DNA of 64,000 bases from Companilactobacillus allii (GTDB lineage: Bacteria; Bacillota; Bacilli; Lactobacillales; Lactobacillaceae): positions 548,053-612,052 of the forward strand of contig NZ_CP019323.1 of NCBI RefSeq assembly GCF_001971585.1, read 5' to 3'. Numbering within the stretch: position 1 is the first letter of the stretch; every line of letters starts with the position of its first letter. Below, piece after piece: positions 16,579-25,116 of this stretch. The notes below the pieces were generated by a model. The model was given only the letters and a program-made list of their open reading frames with translations, had not been told where the DNA came from and made no database searches. The translations under genes and the position numbers were made by a program.

Positions 16579-17346
16579 TTATTCACCTTCTGCAGCATCT
16601 ACAGCTTTTATAACGGCGTTACGGAAACCATATTCTTCTAATGCCGCAACTCCTTTAATAGTAGAACCACCTGGTGATGTTACTTCATCTTTTAATGCAG
16701 ACGGATTAAGATCAGATTGTAGTGCCAACTTACTTGATCCTAAAGCCATACCAATTGCAGCATCGTAAGCAAGTTTTCTATTCAATCCATGTTTAACGCC
16801 CGCGTCACTCAAAGCTTCAATGAATAAATCTAAGAATGCAGGGCTACAACCAGCGACTGTACCAAGAATTCCAAGTTGTGTTTCTGGTACTTCAACTAGT
16901 TGACCGGTGTATCCCATAATAGAGATCACTTGTTTCTTTTCCTGTTCGGTAAACTTTTCAGAGTAAGTAATTCCTGTAAATCCTGCACCAACTTTAACAG
17001 GTGTATTAGGGATTGCATGAGCAACTTTTGCGTCTGGTAAAGATTGTCTTAACTTAGCCACAGTCGCATTACCAGTGAAGGCAATTATCAACTTATCTTT
17101 ACTGATGGACTTCAATTCCAAAAGCACACTATCAAGTGCATTAGCACCAACACCAATAAATATTGGATTAACATCTTCCAATTGCTTTATCTTTTGGACC
17201 AATTTGAATCCTAAATGTTCCTGCAAAGCCTTTGTTCGATTTGACTTGCCACCTTTAACAACTATTTCTTTGGCATCATAACCATTTTTGATCAATCCAG
17301 TGATTACAGCACCACCAATACTACCTGCACCAATAAATCCAATCAT
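16579..17346 (-). CDS. proC: Pyrroline-5-carboxylate reductase
   Basis: A 255-residue ProC, last step of proline synthesis (P5C plus NADPH to proline). The Rossmann motif IGFIGAGSIGGAVITGL is at the N-terminus, and the substrate-site region TVAGCSPAFLDLFIEAL and SPGGSTIKGVAALE near the C-terminus are diagnostic. It is slightly shorter than the 265-280 residues usual for the family. It stands alone; no proA/proB is in the window. Confidence 0.95.
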   Translation of the reverse strand: MIGFIGAGSIGGAVITGLIKNGYDAKEIVVKGGKSNRTKALQEHLGFKLVQKIKQLEDVNPIFIGVGANALDSVLLELKSISKDKLIIAFTGNATVAKLRQSLPDAKVAHAIPNTPVKVGAGFTGITYSEKFTEQEKKQVISIMGYTGQLVEVPETQLGILGTVAGCSPAFLDLFIEALSDAGVKHGLNRKLAYDAAIGMALGSSKLALQSDLNPSALKDEVTSPGGSTIKGVAALEEYGFRNAVIKAVDAAEGE

Positions 17347-17489
17347 ATTAATACCTCTTTCCAGTATTCATTACTTCTATTCTATCTAAATTTTAATTTA
17401 ATTGAAATATAGAACTATTCATACATTACTTGCAACTATCCTGTTTCACTTAAATACCTGATAGTATAATCCTTTTCCAAAGGTTCACA

Positions 17490-17512
17490 CTAGTGTATTC
17501 TAAGTACACTAG
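17490..17512 (+). promoter_or_regulatory. Hairpin abutting the DUF975 ribosome-binding site
   Basis: CTAGTGTA and TACACTAG form an eight-base stem with a seven-base loop, ending directly at the GGGAGG Shine-Dalgarno. A TATAAT at 17465 suggests it lies in the 5' leader. It could modulate ribosome access or be an operator. Confidence 0.45.
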
Positions 17513-17525
17513 GGAGGATTAAATT

Positions 17526-18248
17526 ATGAAAAACTATCACTCAAGAGCTGAGCTTAAAAGAGAAGTTAAAAACTTACTCAAGCGCAGATGGACAACTGGT
17601 GTACTACTGTACCTGATTCCACTACTTATAACTGGTATGGGTAATACAGCAAATAATCATAATCCAAATACTAAATTTGTATATGGATCCACTGATTTTT
17701 ATGTAAATTTCACAATGTTATTTAGAGTTCTTGCTATTACAGGAATAATTACCTTTATACTTGGTGTTATTTTTTCACTAATATCCATTTCGGCAACATT
17801 TAGAGGATTAGACTGGGTAAATGATCCTGAACTAGATGTTCAACCACTAAAGAGTAACTTCACTTACTTCAGAAGCCCAGACTGGTGGAAGTTGATGCTT
17901 ACTTACCTATTAGTAAACGTCTTCACTTTTCTTTGGTCACTACTTTTGATAGTTCCCGGCATCATCAAGATGTTTTCTTATTCACAAACTTACTTTATCT
18001 ATAAAGACCTAAATGACCGTAACCTTGCGGATGATTATTCATTAACAGACTATATAACTAAGAGTAAAGAATTAATGAGTGGTAACAAATGGCGCTACTT
18101 TGTACTTCAACTTAGCTTCTTAGGATGGTTCATTTTGGGTGGAGTGACTGTAATTGGTATGCTTTGGGTATTCCCATATTACAAACTTACAATGGCTAAT
18201 TTCTATAAGGACTTAGCTGAACAAAATAAAGATATTTTAGGATACTAG
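17526..18248 (+). CDS. DUF975 family integral membrane protein
   Basis: A 240-residue protein starting YHSRAELKREVKNLLKRRW, the conserved amphipathic opening of DUF975. About five hydrophobic segments follow (near 28-42, 68-95, 125-155, 195-220). YSQTYFIYKDL and ITKSKELMSGNKWRYF are typical of the family, whose function is unknown. The 3' end overlaps by 53 nt the extended reading frame of the convergent IS transposase. Confidence 0.85.
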   Translation: MKNYHSRAELKREVKNLLKRRWTTGVLLYLIPLLITGMGNTANNHNPNTKFVYGSTDFYVNFTMLFRVLAITGIITFILGVIFSLISISATFRGLDWVNDPELDVQPLKSNFTYFRSPDWWKLMLTYLLVNVFTFLWSLLLIVPGIIKMFSYSQTYFIYKDLNDRNLADDYSLTDYITKSKELMSGNKWRYFVLQLSFLGWFILGGVTVIGMLWVFPYYKLTMANFYKDLAEQNKDILGY

Positions 18249-19935
18249 AGTACACAGAGTGTGAAAAAGCACGTTCAGTTTTCGAGTATAATCGCAAATA
18301 AGAGCTTGTGACAAAACTCCATAAAAAATAAGACCAGAACTTGGAAATCCGAAGATTTCCTGTTCTGGTCCTTTTGTTTTTTAAAGAAAAAGCCATTCTT
18401 TTGGCTAGTTTTCCCATATTCATTGCCATTAAGGCTAATCCCATTTGGCTTTTGACTTTATCAGTTCCACGAACCGTGAACCTGGTAAAATGCAAATAAG
18501 CCTTAAGGTGTCCAAAAACCGGTTCTACATCGATTTTTCGTTGGGCATATATTTTTGCCCCAACTTTACCATAAAGCTTCTCTCGTTCATGTGCTTTGAA
18601 ATATTCCCATTCAGAATTAATATAAATATATCTGACACCTCCACTTTTATTAAATGCCGCATCAATTATTTCTTGATTCTCATCTTTTGATTCGGCTTTA
18701 TAACAACGAAACTGTCTTTTAAATTTATATTTATCGGTTCTAATAGTAACTCTTAGAAAGTTGAATCTAACACCGTTGGGATCAATGTAATAATCATCGA
18801 TATCATGGTAGTCCCAGTTTAGAACTTTCTTTTCATCTGATTTCCATTTACGACTATTTTCCTTGAGCATCGTACCGTAAGGAATCAAGGAAGTTTGGTC
18901 TAGTAATTCATCTTCAATATATCTGTAGTTAGATTCTGAACCATATCCTGCATCAGCCACTATGAAACGTCCTAAAACTCGGTGGGTCTCCAGAGTTTTG
19001 AGGAATGGAATCAAGGTACGAGTATCGGTTGGATTCCAGAACAGATCATAATCCAAGGTAAATTGATTACTAGTGGCAATCTGTAGGTTATATCCAGGTT
19101 TCAGTTGTCCGTTTTGCATTGGGTCTTCTTTGACTCGCATGAATGTAGCATCATGGTCAGTTTTTGAAAAGCTATTACGTTCACCAAAAATCTTCATATC
19201 TTCTGAATATTTATCATGCTTCTCACTGATATGTTTTGTCTTGTTTAACTTGGATTTCATTATTCTCCGCACCCGCTTCGCAGAGTTAGGAGAGATTTTC
19301 TTGGTTTCTTCTACTTTTAAATCCAATTGTTCAATTCGTTCTTCTAACTTAGCAATAGTCAAATCTAAATTATCATAGTCCATGGGTAATGATTCTGAAA
19401 AGGCAGTGGTTTCAACTTCTTTTATTTCATTTAGAATGACTTCAGCTTTTTCGCGGTTTAAATCATCATAATGAATGATTTTCTTCTTCCAGACAAACGA
19501 ATATTTATTGGCATTCGCCAAAATCTTGGTCCCATCAATAAATACACAATCGTCAATCAAGTTATGTTCAACTAAAAAGCTACGCATAGATTCAAAACTT
19601 GATTGAATCATCTCCATAGCTTCGTCGGAAACTATAAAGCGTGCAATTGTGCGATATGAAGGAACGTGTTCTTGAGTCAACCAACGTGCATAGATATTCT
19701 CGCGAGCTTCTCGCTCAATTTGGCGACAAGTGTAGCGACCTCTAAGATATGAAAATAGTACTAATTTTAGGACGGCCCGCAAATCATATTCACGCGGACG
19801 TCCTGTCTCATAACTATCGTGAAACTCAATAGATTCCACTAATTCATTGATATAATACGCTTCGTGATCTTTCTCTGGAATAAATTCGATTGCCATATTT
19901 AAACTTGTCTGATTTATGTTATAATTATTGAACAT
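18196..19935 (-). CDS. IS1182-family transposase with C-terminal read-through
   Basis: About 579 residues. The N-terminal domain (GRPREYDLRAVLKLVLFSYLRGRYTCRQIE) and the DDE residues are recognisable: Asp in VFIDGTKI, Asp in IVADAGYGSESNY, and Glu in VEPVFGHLKAYLHFTRF. A helical insertion lies between the first two. The catalytic part looks intact. After KRMAFSLKNK the frame runs on through the internal hairpin and left inverted repeat and stops only in the neighbouring DUF975 gene, adding about 32 residues from host DNA; a lost stop or frameshift is possible. The second ATG (19935) is preferred, with AAAGGA upstream. Confidence 0.85.
   Translation of the reverse strand: MFNNYNINQTSLNMAIEFIPEKDHEAYYINELVESIEFHDSYETGRPREYDLRAVLKLVLFSYLRGRYTCRQIEREARENIYARWLTQEHVPSYRTIARFIVSDEAMEMIQSSFESMRSFLVEHNLIDDCVFIDGTKILANANKYSFVWKKKIIHYDDLNREKAEVILNEIKEVETTAFSESLPMDYDNLDLTIAKLEERIEQLDLKVEETKKISPNSAKRVRRIMKSKLNKTKHISEKHDKYSEDMKIFGERNSFSKTDHDATFMRVKEDPMQNGQLKPGYNLQIATSNQFTLDYDLFWNPTDTRTLIPFLKTLETHRVLGRFIVADAGYGSESNYRYIEDELLDQTSLIPYGTMLKENSRKWKSDEKKVLNWDYHDIDDYYIDPNGVRFNFLRVTIRTDKYKFKRQFRCYKAESKDENQEIIDAAFNKSGGVRYIYINSEWEYFKAHEREKLYGKVGAKIYAQRKIDVEPVFGHLKAYLHFTRFTVRGTDKVKSQMGLALMAMNMGKLAKRMAFSLKNKRTRTGNLRISKFWSYFLWSFVTSSYLRLYSKTERAFSHSVYSSILKYLYFVQLSPYRN
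18249..18295. repeat. Dispersed intergenic repeat, copy C, left part
   Basis: GAGTGTGAAAAAGCACGTTC then AGTTTTCGAGTATAATCGC matches the outer arm of copies D and F. It is cut off by the IS1182-like element and continues at 20100. Confidence 0.65.
18332..18382. terminator. Hairpin inside the left end of the IS
   Basis: GACCAGAAC/GTTCTGGTC continuing as GGAAATC/GATTTCC around CGAA, with T-rich flanks on both strands. It would end the transposase transcript and block read-in. Confidence 0.75.
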
Positions 19936-19968
19936 AATTTGGAACATCCTTTCGAGGGTGATTTCGTG

Positions 19969-20001
19969 GAGTATCGGTGTTCGGACCGGTGCTCTTTTTT
20001 T
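19969..20001 (+). terminator. Plus-strand terminator upstream of the transposase
   Basis: GAG..CGGT opposite ACCG..CTC followed by seven Ts on the plus strand; it would stop transcripts running out of the IS antisense to the transposase. Confidence 0.6.
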
Positions 20002-20022
20002 ATTATTCTTTTATTATACAAG

Positions 20023-20069
20023 AAGAGCCTTCATACGGAAACCGAACGTTTCTGTATGAAGGCTCTTTT
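20023..20069. terminator. Long hairpin at the right end of the IS
   Basis: Nineteen-base arms beginning AAGAGCCTTCATAC with one mismatch around a seven-base loop and a T tract. It probably shields the transposase gene from outside transcription. Confidence 0.75.
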
Positions 20070-20099
20070 AATGTAGAGTTATGTCACAAGCTCTTATTT

Positions 20100-20222
20100 T
20101 GATTAAACGGAGAAAATTGTGCTTTTTCACACGTTTCCACCGCAAGTTTGAGTAGAAAAAGAGTTACGTCACAACTCCCTTTTTAAAATCAAACAAAGAA
20201 AATTGCGTTATGTAACACGTTT
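20100..20222. repeat. Dispersed intergenic repeat, copy C, right part (tandem)
   Basis: Two adjacent related units: TTAAACGGAGAAAATTGTGC with CCGCAAGTTTGAGTAGAAA, then GAGTTACGTCACAACTCCC followed by AAAGAAAATTGCGTTATGTA. The same order (arm, GAGTTA motif, arm) occurs in copy D at 29603-29700. Confidence 0.7.
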
Positions 20223-20764
20223 TAACTATGTTCCAACATCGAATAGATATTTGCATCATGGAACTTACCATCAGAATAAATATGTTCTTTCAAAGTACCA
20301 TCTAAGTGGAATCCATTTCGAATTGCCACATTGTTACTAGATGTGTTTTCTACTTCTGCCAGTAAAGCGATTTTGTGCATGTCTAACTCTTCAAAGCCAA
20401 TCTTAATTGCAGCCTTCACTACACGTGTCATAACACCGTTATGTTGATAACCTTTGCCCAACCAATATCCAATGGAACAATGACGATCAGCATGATCAAA
20501 GTCGTGAAAGTCAAACATCCCTGCGACTTTACCATCAACCAAAATAGTCACTGGCCAAAGAGCTTTTTTAGTTATTTGTTTCTGGCAATATTCCAAAAAC
20601 CTATGCTCATTTGCGACAGTCTTAGTATCTTGTGCCCATGGCATATATTTTTCTAGCTGCTGTCTATTCTCATCAACTAAGGCAAATAAATCAGAGTCAT
20701 CATCTGGCTTAACAATTCTTAATTTGATGTGCTCATCAACTACCCAATCAACTTTCCCACTCAC
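20222..20764 (-). CDS. RimJ/RimL-type N-acetyltransferase
   Basis: A 180-residue GNAT of the ribosomal-protein-serine acetyltransferase group. DEHIKLRIVKPDDDSDLFALVDENR opens the fold, IGYWLGKGYQHNGVMTRVVKAAI at about residues 97-119 is the acetyl-CoA binding loop, and VENTSSNNVAIRNGFHLDGTLKEH is the family's C-terminal motif. The target is unknown. It sits 17 nt downstream of the MerR/TipAS gene, so the two probably form one operon. Confidence 0.9.
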   Translation of the reverse strand: MSGKVDWVVDEHIKLRIVKPDDDSDLFALVDENRQQLEKYMPWAQDTKTVANEHRFLEYCQKQITKKALWPVTILVDGKVAGMFDFHDFDHADRHCSIGYWLGKGYQHNGVMTRVVKAAIKIGFEELDMHKIALLAEVENTSSNNVAIRNGFHLDGTLKEHIYSDGKFHDANIYSMLEHS

Positions 20765-20781
20765 AGAATCACCTCATTATA

Positions 20782-21537
20782 CTATTTAGTATAATGGTAT
20801 ACCACATCTCGTAAAAGTTGTACAACTGGCTTATTAGCTTTGTTATTGTAATAATCTGAGAACCTTTTATCAGTTATATACATATCGACCAATCCACGAT
20901 GTGTACTAGCACTATAATTGGGCAAACTATAACTCAACCACTTCTTATGATCTTCATATACCAATTTTGCATAAACAGAATCTAAATCAGATTCATCAAC
21001 TTTCAAAAGATTAACAAACATATCCTCTTCAATTTTTTTCATCTTCTTAATATCCACTTGCCTTAATCCTGCAAATTTATGATTTGATTCATCTACCACA
21101 TCGTCACCATATTTGTCCCGTATTTCTTTTCCAAACTCAGATTCATTCTCTTTTATTTTAATATTTTTAAAAGCTTCAAACTTATCATTATCAGTCATTG
21201 TTATTTTCTCCTGTTTTGCCTTAATAGTTGCATTCACTGTATTGAGGAGTTCATCAAGATTCCTTTGTTTAAGTACCAATAACTCTTGTTGTTCTTTCAA
21301 AGCTGTCAATTCTGAATAATCGTCATCATTCATCAATTGTTTTATTTTTGATAGTGAAAACTCCAAAGCTCTGTAGAAGAGTATTTGTTGCAGTCGATCT
21401 ATCTGCTTTTCTCCATAAATCCTGTAATTATTTTTACTATTATATTTAGGTTTCAACAAATCGATTTGGTCATAATAACGTAATGTACGCGTACTTACAC
21501 CCGCCAAATCAGCAAGTTGCTTGATTGTATACTCCAT
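20782..21537 (-). CDS. MerR-family regulator with TipAS-like domain
   Basis: A 251-residue activator. The winged helix YTIKQLADLAGVSTRTLRYYDQIDLLKPK is at the N-terminus, followed by a dimer coil (about 75-115). The C-terminal half resembles TipAS, which traps drugs or hydrophobic ligands. It lies upstream of the GNAT gene and presumably switches it on in response to a ligand. A 138-nt divergent region separates it from the thiD-like gene. Confidence 0.88.
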   Translation of the reverse strand: MEYTIKQLADLAGVSTRTLRYYDQIDLLKPKYNSKNNYRIYGEKQIDRLQQILFYRALEFSLSKIKQLMNDDDYSELTALKEQQELLVLKQRNLDELLNTVNATIKAKQEKITMTDNDKFEAFKNIKIKENESEFGKEIRDKYGDDVVDESNHKFAGLRQVDIKKMKKIEEDMFVNLLKVDESDLDSVYAKLVYEDHKKWLSYSLPNYSASTHRGLVDMYITDKRFSDYYNNKANKPVVQLLRDVVYHYTK

Positions 21538-21675
21538 CTCTTCACCCCCAACAAAAAGAAGTTTACTGTATAACGTAACGTAAAGGTCAACAAAATTTTC
21601 AAATCAATATCACTTTTTTTACTTAACTGTTAATATTAAAGTTAAATAATATAAAAAAAGCTAGGTGAGTGAATT

Positions 21676-22485
21676 ATGAACGAATTTATTCAGGTATTAA
21701 CCATTGCAGGCTCTGACTCAGACGGTAGCGCCGGAGCTCAAGCAGATCTAAAAACTTTTATGGCACGTGGTGTTTACGGAATGTCTGTCTTAACTGCAGC
21801 AGTTGCAGGTAACTCATACGGTATTCATGATAGTATCAATATGCCATCAAGTTTTATCAAAAGCCAGATCAAGGATATCAAAGACGACTTTAATGTTTCT
21901 GCATTTAAGACTGGTATGCTTTCTGATTCCGAAATTATTCGTACTGTTGCCGAAGAGATCAAAGACAAACCATTTGGTACTTTTGTATTAGATCCAGTTA
22001 TTATTACAAAACATGGAGCAATGTTGCTTGAAAGTGAAGCTTATCAAACATTGATCGATGAACTATTCCCACTAGCAGACCTAATAACTCCTAACTTCTA
22101 TGAAGCTAAGAAATTATCTGGTCTAGAATTAAATAATCATGAAGAAATTGTTGAAGCAGCACATAAATTAAGAGATCTTGGACCTAAGAATATCATGATC
22201 AAAGGTGAACATGCCGACGAATCAATGGATTCTGTTGAAGACTTCGTTCTACTAGAAGACGGCCAATCATTTTGGATCTCTGAACCATATGTTAAAACTG
22301 AGCATGTTAACGGAACTGGCGACACTTTATCATCAAGTATCGTTGCCGAAATTGCTAAGGGTGAATCTATGGAAAATGCCATTAGAATTTCTAAGACATT
22401 TACATATCATGCTATTAAAAATGAAATTGCAGTTGGACATAAATATGGACCTATCAACCATTTCATCAAAGATGATGTAAAATAG
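21676..22485 (+). CDS. thiD: Hydroxymethylpyrimidine/phosphomethylpyrimidine kinase (ThiD/PdxK type)
   Basis: A 269-residue ribokinase-fold enzyme. LTIAGSDSDGSAGAQADLKTF is the ThiD signature with the usual SGG replaced by DGS, FVLDPVIITKHGAMLL is the middle motif, and VNGTGDTLSSSIVAEIA holds the catalytic Asp. It phosphorylates HMP (thiamine) or pyridoxine/pyridoxal. In Firmicutes lone copies like this often act as pyridoxal kinase, so the substrate is open. No other thiamine gene and no TPP riboswitch are visible nearby. Confidence 0.88.
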   Translation: MNEFIQVLTIAGSDSDGSAGAQADLKTFMARGVYGMSVLTAAVAGNSYGIHDSINMPSSFIKSQIKDIKDDFNVSAFKTGMLSDSEIIRTVAEEIKDKPFGTFVLDPVIITKHGAMLLESEAYQTLIDELFPLADLITPNFYEAKKLSGLELNNHEEIVEAAHKLRDLGPKNIMIKGEHADESMDSVEDFVLLEDGQSFWISEPYVKTEHVNGTGDTLSSSIVAEIAKGESMENAIRISKTFTYHAIKNEIAVGHKYGPINHFIKDDVK

Positions 22486-22521
22486 TACCTGTAGTGTCAA
22501 ACGAATCGGAGGGTTAAATTT

Positions 22522-23532
22522 ATGGTAAGAATCACAAAAATTTCTGCCGGAACAATATTATTGATTCTATCAATTATTTTAATGATAAAATCTGGCTTTG
22601 AAAATTTTATCGCGGCATTGGTTGGAACTGGTGCAATTGGTGGAGCAGCGGGAATTTTATTAGCTATCACTTACATTATTGCAGCAGCCGTTTATATCTT
22701 GACGAACAGATCTTACAGCGTCGTTCCTGATGTTGTCAGCTTCGTTATTTTGATTTTGGGTGGACTAATGGGATTATTTAACTCCAGTCTTCCTGGTACC
22801 AAGTTCTTAGTTATTTGGTCTTGGATCGGAATCGTTATCGGTGCTATTGTCTTAATAATCAGCATTGCCGATTTGATCTTGCACCCTGCTACTGAAGAGG
22901 ATGAAGAACCACTTGATGATAATTATGATCAACCAAATAATTATCAACAAAACCAAAACAATCAATATCCTCAACAAAACTATTATCAACAACCTATGCA
23001 ATATCAAGATCCTAATCAAAATCAATTCGGACAAAGTCCTTATCAACAACCAAATCCTCAGTTTAATCAGGGTCAAAATGGATACCAAGGACAAAATCCT
23101 CAATTCAATCAAAATCAGGGTAGCTACCAAAATAACCAATATAATAATCAAAATAGACAGCCTAATCAATATCCCCAAAATAATTTCAACCCTCAATTTA
23201 ATCAACAAAACCAACCTAATAGACAATTTGGTTCTTCGCAACAAAGTCAACAGACAAATTATCCAGTTCCAACAAACAATGGACAATTCAATAGAAATAA
23301 CCAAATTAATAACAATCAAATGAACCATAATAACCAACCAAATCGACCTAATCAATTTGGTAACATGAATCAAAATAACCAAATGGGTCAACAAACAATG
23401 AATAGACAATTTGGTCAACAGCAACAAGGTTTCAACCCGCAACAAAACCCAAATCAGCCTAATCAAGCACCCACAAATGGCCCTTATGGTTTTAAGAATT
23501 TTGATCCAACTAAGAGTCGTAGTCACAAATAA
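22522..23532 (+). CDS. Membrane protein with long Gln/Asn-rich tail
   Basis: A 336-residue protein of two parts. Residues 1-118 hold about four hydrophobic segments (near 8-26, 30-62, 68-88, 95-118). After an acidic linker (ATEEDEEPLDD) the last 200 residues are composed almost wholly of Gln, Asn, Pro, Tyr, Phe and Gly, with loosely repeated NQYPQ, PQFNQ and NRQFG units. Such a tail is disordered and prion-like in composition. The tail is probably cytoplasmic. No enzyme motif is present and I do not recognise a family. It is monocistronic with its own terminator. Confidence 0.85.
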   Translation: MVRITKISAGTILLILSIILMIKSGFENFIAALVGTGAIGGAAGILLAITYIIAAAVYILTNRSYSVVPDVVSFVILILGGLMGLFNSSLPGTKFLVIWSWIGIVIGAIVLIISIADLILHPATEEDEEPLDDNYDQPNNYQQNQNNQYPQQNYYQQPMQYQDPNQNQFGQSPYQQPNPQFNQGQNGYQGQNPQFNQNQGSYQNNQYNNQNRQPNQYPQNNFNPQFNQQNQPNRQFGSSQQSQQTNYPVPTNNGQFNRNNQINNNQMNHNNQPNRPNQFGNMNQNNQMGQQTMNRQFGQQQQGFNPQQNPNQPNQAPTNGPYGFKNFDPTKSRSHK

Positions 23533-23539
23533 ATTTAAG

Positions 23540-23573
23540 CACAAAATCATTTTTTTGATTTTGTGTTTTTTTT
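23540..23573 (+). terminator. Terminator after the Q/N-rich gene
   Basis: CACAAAATCA opposite TGATTTTGTG around a six-T loop, then eight Ts. Confidence 0.9.
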
Positions 23574-23673
23574 CAAAATTAGGTGCTTATTGTTGATTAT
23601 TTCACTAAGTAATCATATGATAAACGTGTATATTTAGGGATTACAAATATTGTTCATAAGGAGGCTATTTACC

Positions 23674-25116
23674 ATGCTTGATATTGGTTTAAGTATCGTC
23701 TCTTTGGCTCGTTTTCAGTTTGCTATGACAACCGTTTTCCACTTTTTCTTTGTCCCGTTTTCTATTGGGATGGCGGTTTTAGTTGCAACTATGGAAACTC
23801 TCTATGCAGTCAAAAAAGACAAGGTATATCTTGATATGGCGAAATTCTGGGGGAAGATATTTCTTTTGAGTTTTGCTGTTGGTATTGTTACAGGTATTAT
23901 TCAAGAATTCCAGTTTGGTATGAACTGGTCTGAATACTCACGTTTCATGGGTGATGTATTCGGTGCACCATTGGCTATTGAAGCCTTATTAGCATTCTTC
24001 ATCGAATCTGTTTTTATTGGGATTTGGATGTTTACTTGGGATAGATTCAAACCAGGCCTACATGCACTCATGATTTGGATGACTGCTATTGGTACTATGT
24101 TATCTGCTATTTGGATCCTAGCTGCTAACAGTTTCATGCAACATCCCACAGGATTCAAAATCAACAACACAACTGGACGTATTCAATTAACCGACTTTGG
24201 TGCTGTGATTACTAATCCTCAATTGTGGAGAGTCTTTCCACACGTTATTCTAGCAGCTATTATGACTGCTGGATGTGTTATTGCTGGTATGAGTGCTTGG
24301 GGACTATTGCGTAAGAAGAAAGATGAGAACCATTTCTTCAAAGTCTCACTACGTTTTGGTCTTTGGGTAAGTTTAATTTTTGCTATTTTATCCGCTGGTG
24401 CCGGAGATCTTCAGACTCAACAGATCATCAAAGATCAACCTATGAAGTTCGCTGCTACTGAAGGTATTTATAAAGATACTAAAGACCCTGCTCCATGGAC
24501 TGTAGTTGAAGCTATTGATGCTAAGAATCACACAGCATCTAGCCAAGTCGAGATACCCAAGGTATTGAGTATTCTTGCATATCACAGATTAAGCGGTTCT
24601 GTAAAAGGTATGAATTCTATCAATAAAGAACTACATGCTAAGTATGACAAGAAATTTGGAAAAGATATGAACTACTACACTCCACCTAAGACTTTATTCT
24701 GGAGCTTTAGAGTCATGACTGGTATCGACCTTTTGGTAATGTTAATTGCCTTTTTGGGAGTTATCTGGTCACGCAAAAAGAAAGATACTATCGAGAACAA
24801 GAAGTGGTTCATGGTTATCGTCGGATTAGCCATCTGGGTTCCATTTATTGGTAATTCAGCTGGTTGGTTCATTACAGAATTTGGACGTTACCCTTGGATT
24901 GTTTATGGACTGTTCACTATTGCTGATGCTGTTTCTCCAACCTCAACTGTTGGTACATTATTGTTCAGTAATATCGTTTACTTCTTATTATTCACACTAC
25001 TTGGTGGCGTTATGATCTGGTATAGCAGACAAACACTCCATCACGGACCTTATTACGAAATGGAAGATTCAAAACAAAATGTTGATCCATTTGCAAAGGA
25101 GGCCTTTGTAAAATGA
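23674..25116 (+). CDS. cydA: Cytochrome bd ubiquinol/menaquinol oxidase subunit I
   Basis: A 480-residue CydA, the haem-bearing subunit of the bd oxidase that passes quinol electrons to oxygen. LARFQFAMTTVFHFFFVPFSIG carries the axial His near the N-terminus, WSEYSRFMGDVFGAPLAIEALLAFFIES includes the high-spin haem region, and TEFGRYPWIVYG is the conserved GRxPW motif. The short Q-loop is the Gram-positive form. Start ATG 23674 follows AAGGAGG. Lactobacilli need external haem for it. First gene of a four-gene operon overlapping cydB by 4 nt. Confidence 0.97.
   Translation: MLDIGLSIVSLARFQFAMTTVFHFFFVPFSIGMAVLVATMETLYAVKKDKVYLDMAKFWGKIFLLSFAVGIVTGIIQEFQFGMNWSEYSRFMGDVFGAPLAIEALLAFFIESVFIGIWMFTWDRFKPGLHALMIWMTAIGTMLSAIWILAANSFMQHPTGFKINNTTGRIQLTDFGAVITNPQLWRVFPHVILAAIMTAGCVIAGMSAWGLLRKKKDENHFFKVSLRFGLWVSLIFAILSAGAGDLQTQQIIKDQPMKFAATEGIYKDTKDPAPWTVVEAIDAKNHTASSQVEIPKVLSILAYHRLSGSVKGMNSINKELHAKYDKKFGKDMNYYTPPKTLFWSFRVMTGIDLLVMLIAFLGVIWSRKKKDTIENKKWFMVIVGLAIWVPFIGNSAGWFITEFGRYPWIVYGLFTIADAVSPTSTVGTLLFSNIVYFLLFTLLGGVMIWYSRQTLHHGPYYEMEDSKQNVDPFAKEAFVK

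Larger units (their letters stand above)
18296..20099 (-). mobile_element. IS1182-like insertion sequence
   Basis: About 1.80 kb bounded by 24-base inverted repeats with one mismatch: the left begins AAATAAGAGCTTGTGACA (18296-18319) and the right ends with its complement (20076-20099). It contains one DDE transposase gene, a terminator-like hairpin near each end, and no passenger genes. No clear target duplication is visible. It lies inside a copy of the dispersed intergenic repeat, whose own motif GAGTTATGTCACAA resembles the element's terminal sequence, so exact ends are tentative. Confidence 0.8.

Noticed and set aside
22852-23550. 232-codon minus-strand ORF opposite the Q/N-rich gene
   Set aside because: Composition (Leu/Ile runs) is the direct mirror of CAA/AAT repeats on the plus strand; no start context or motif.
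23594-23615. Rex or other redox operator upstream of cydA (TGATTA...TAATCA)
   Set aside because: Arms are only six bases and do not match the Rex consensus TTGTGAA-TTCACAA.
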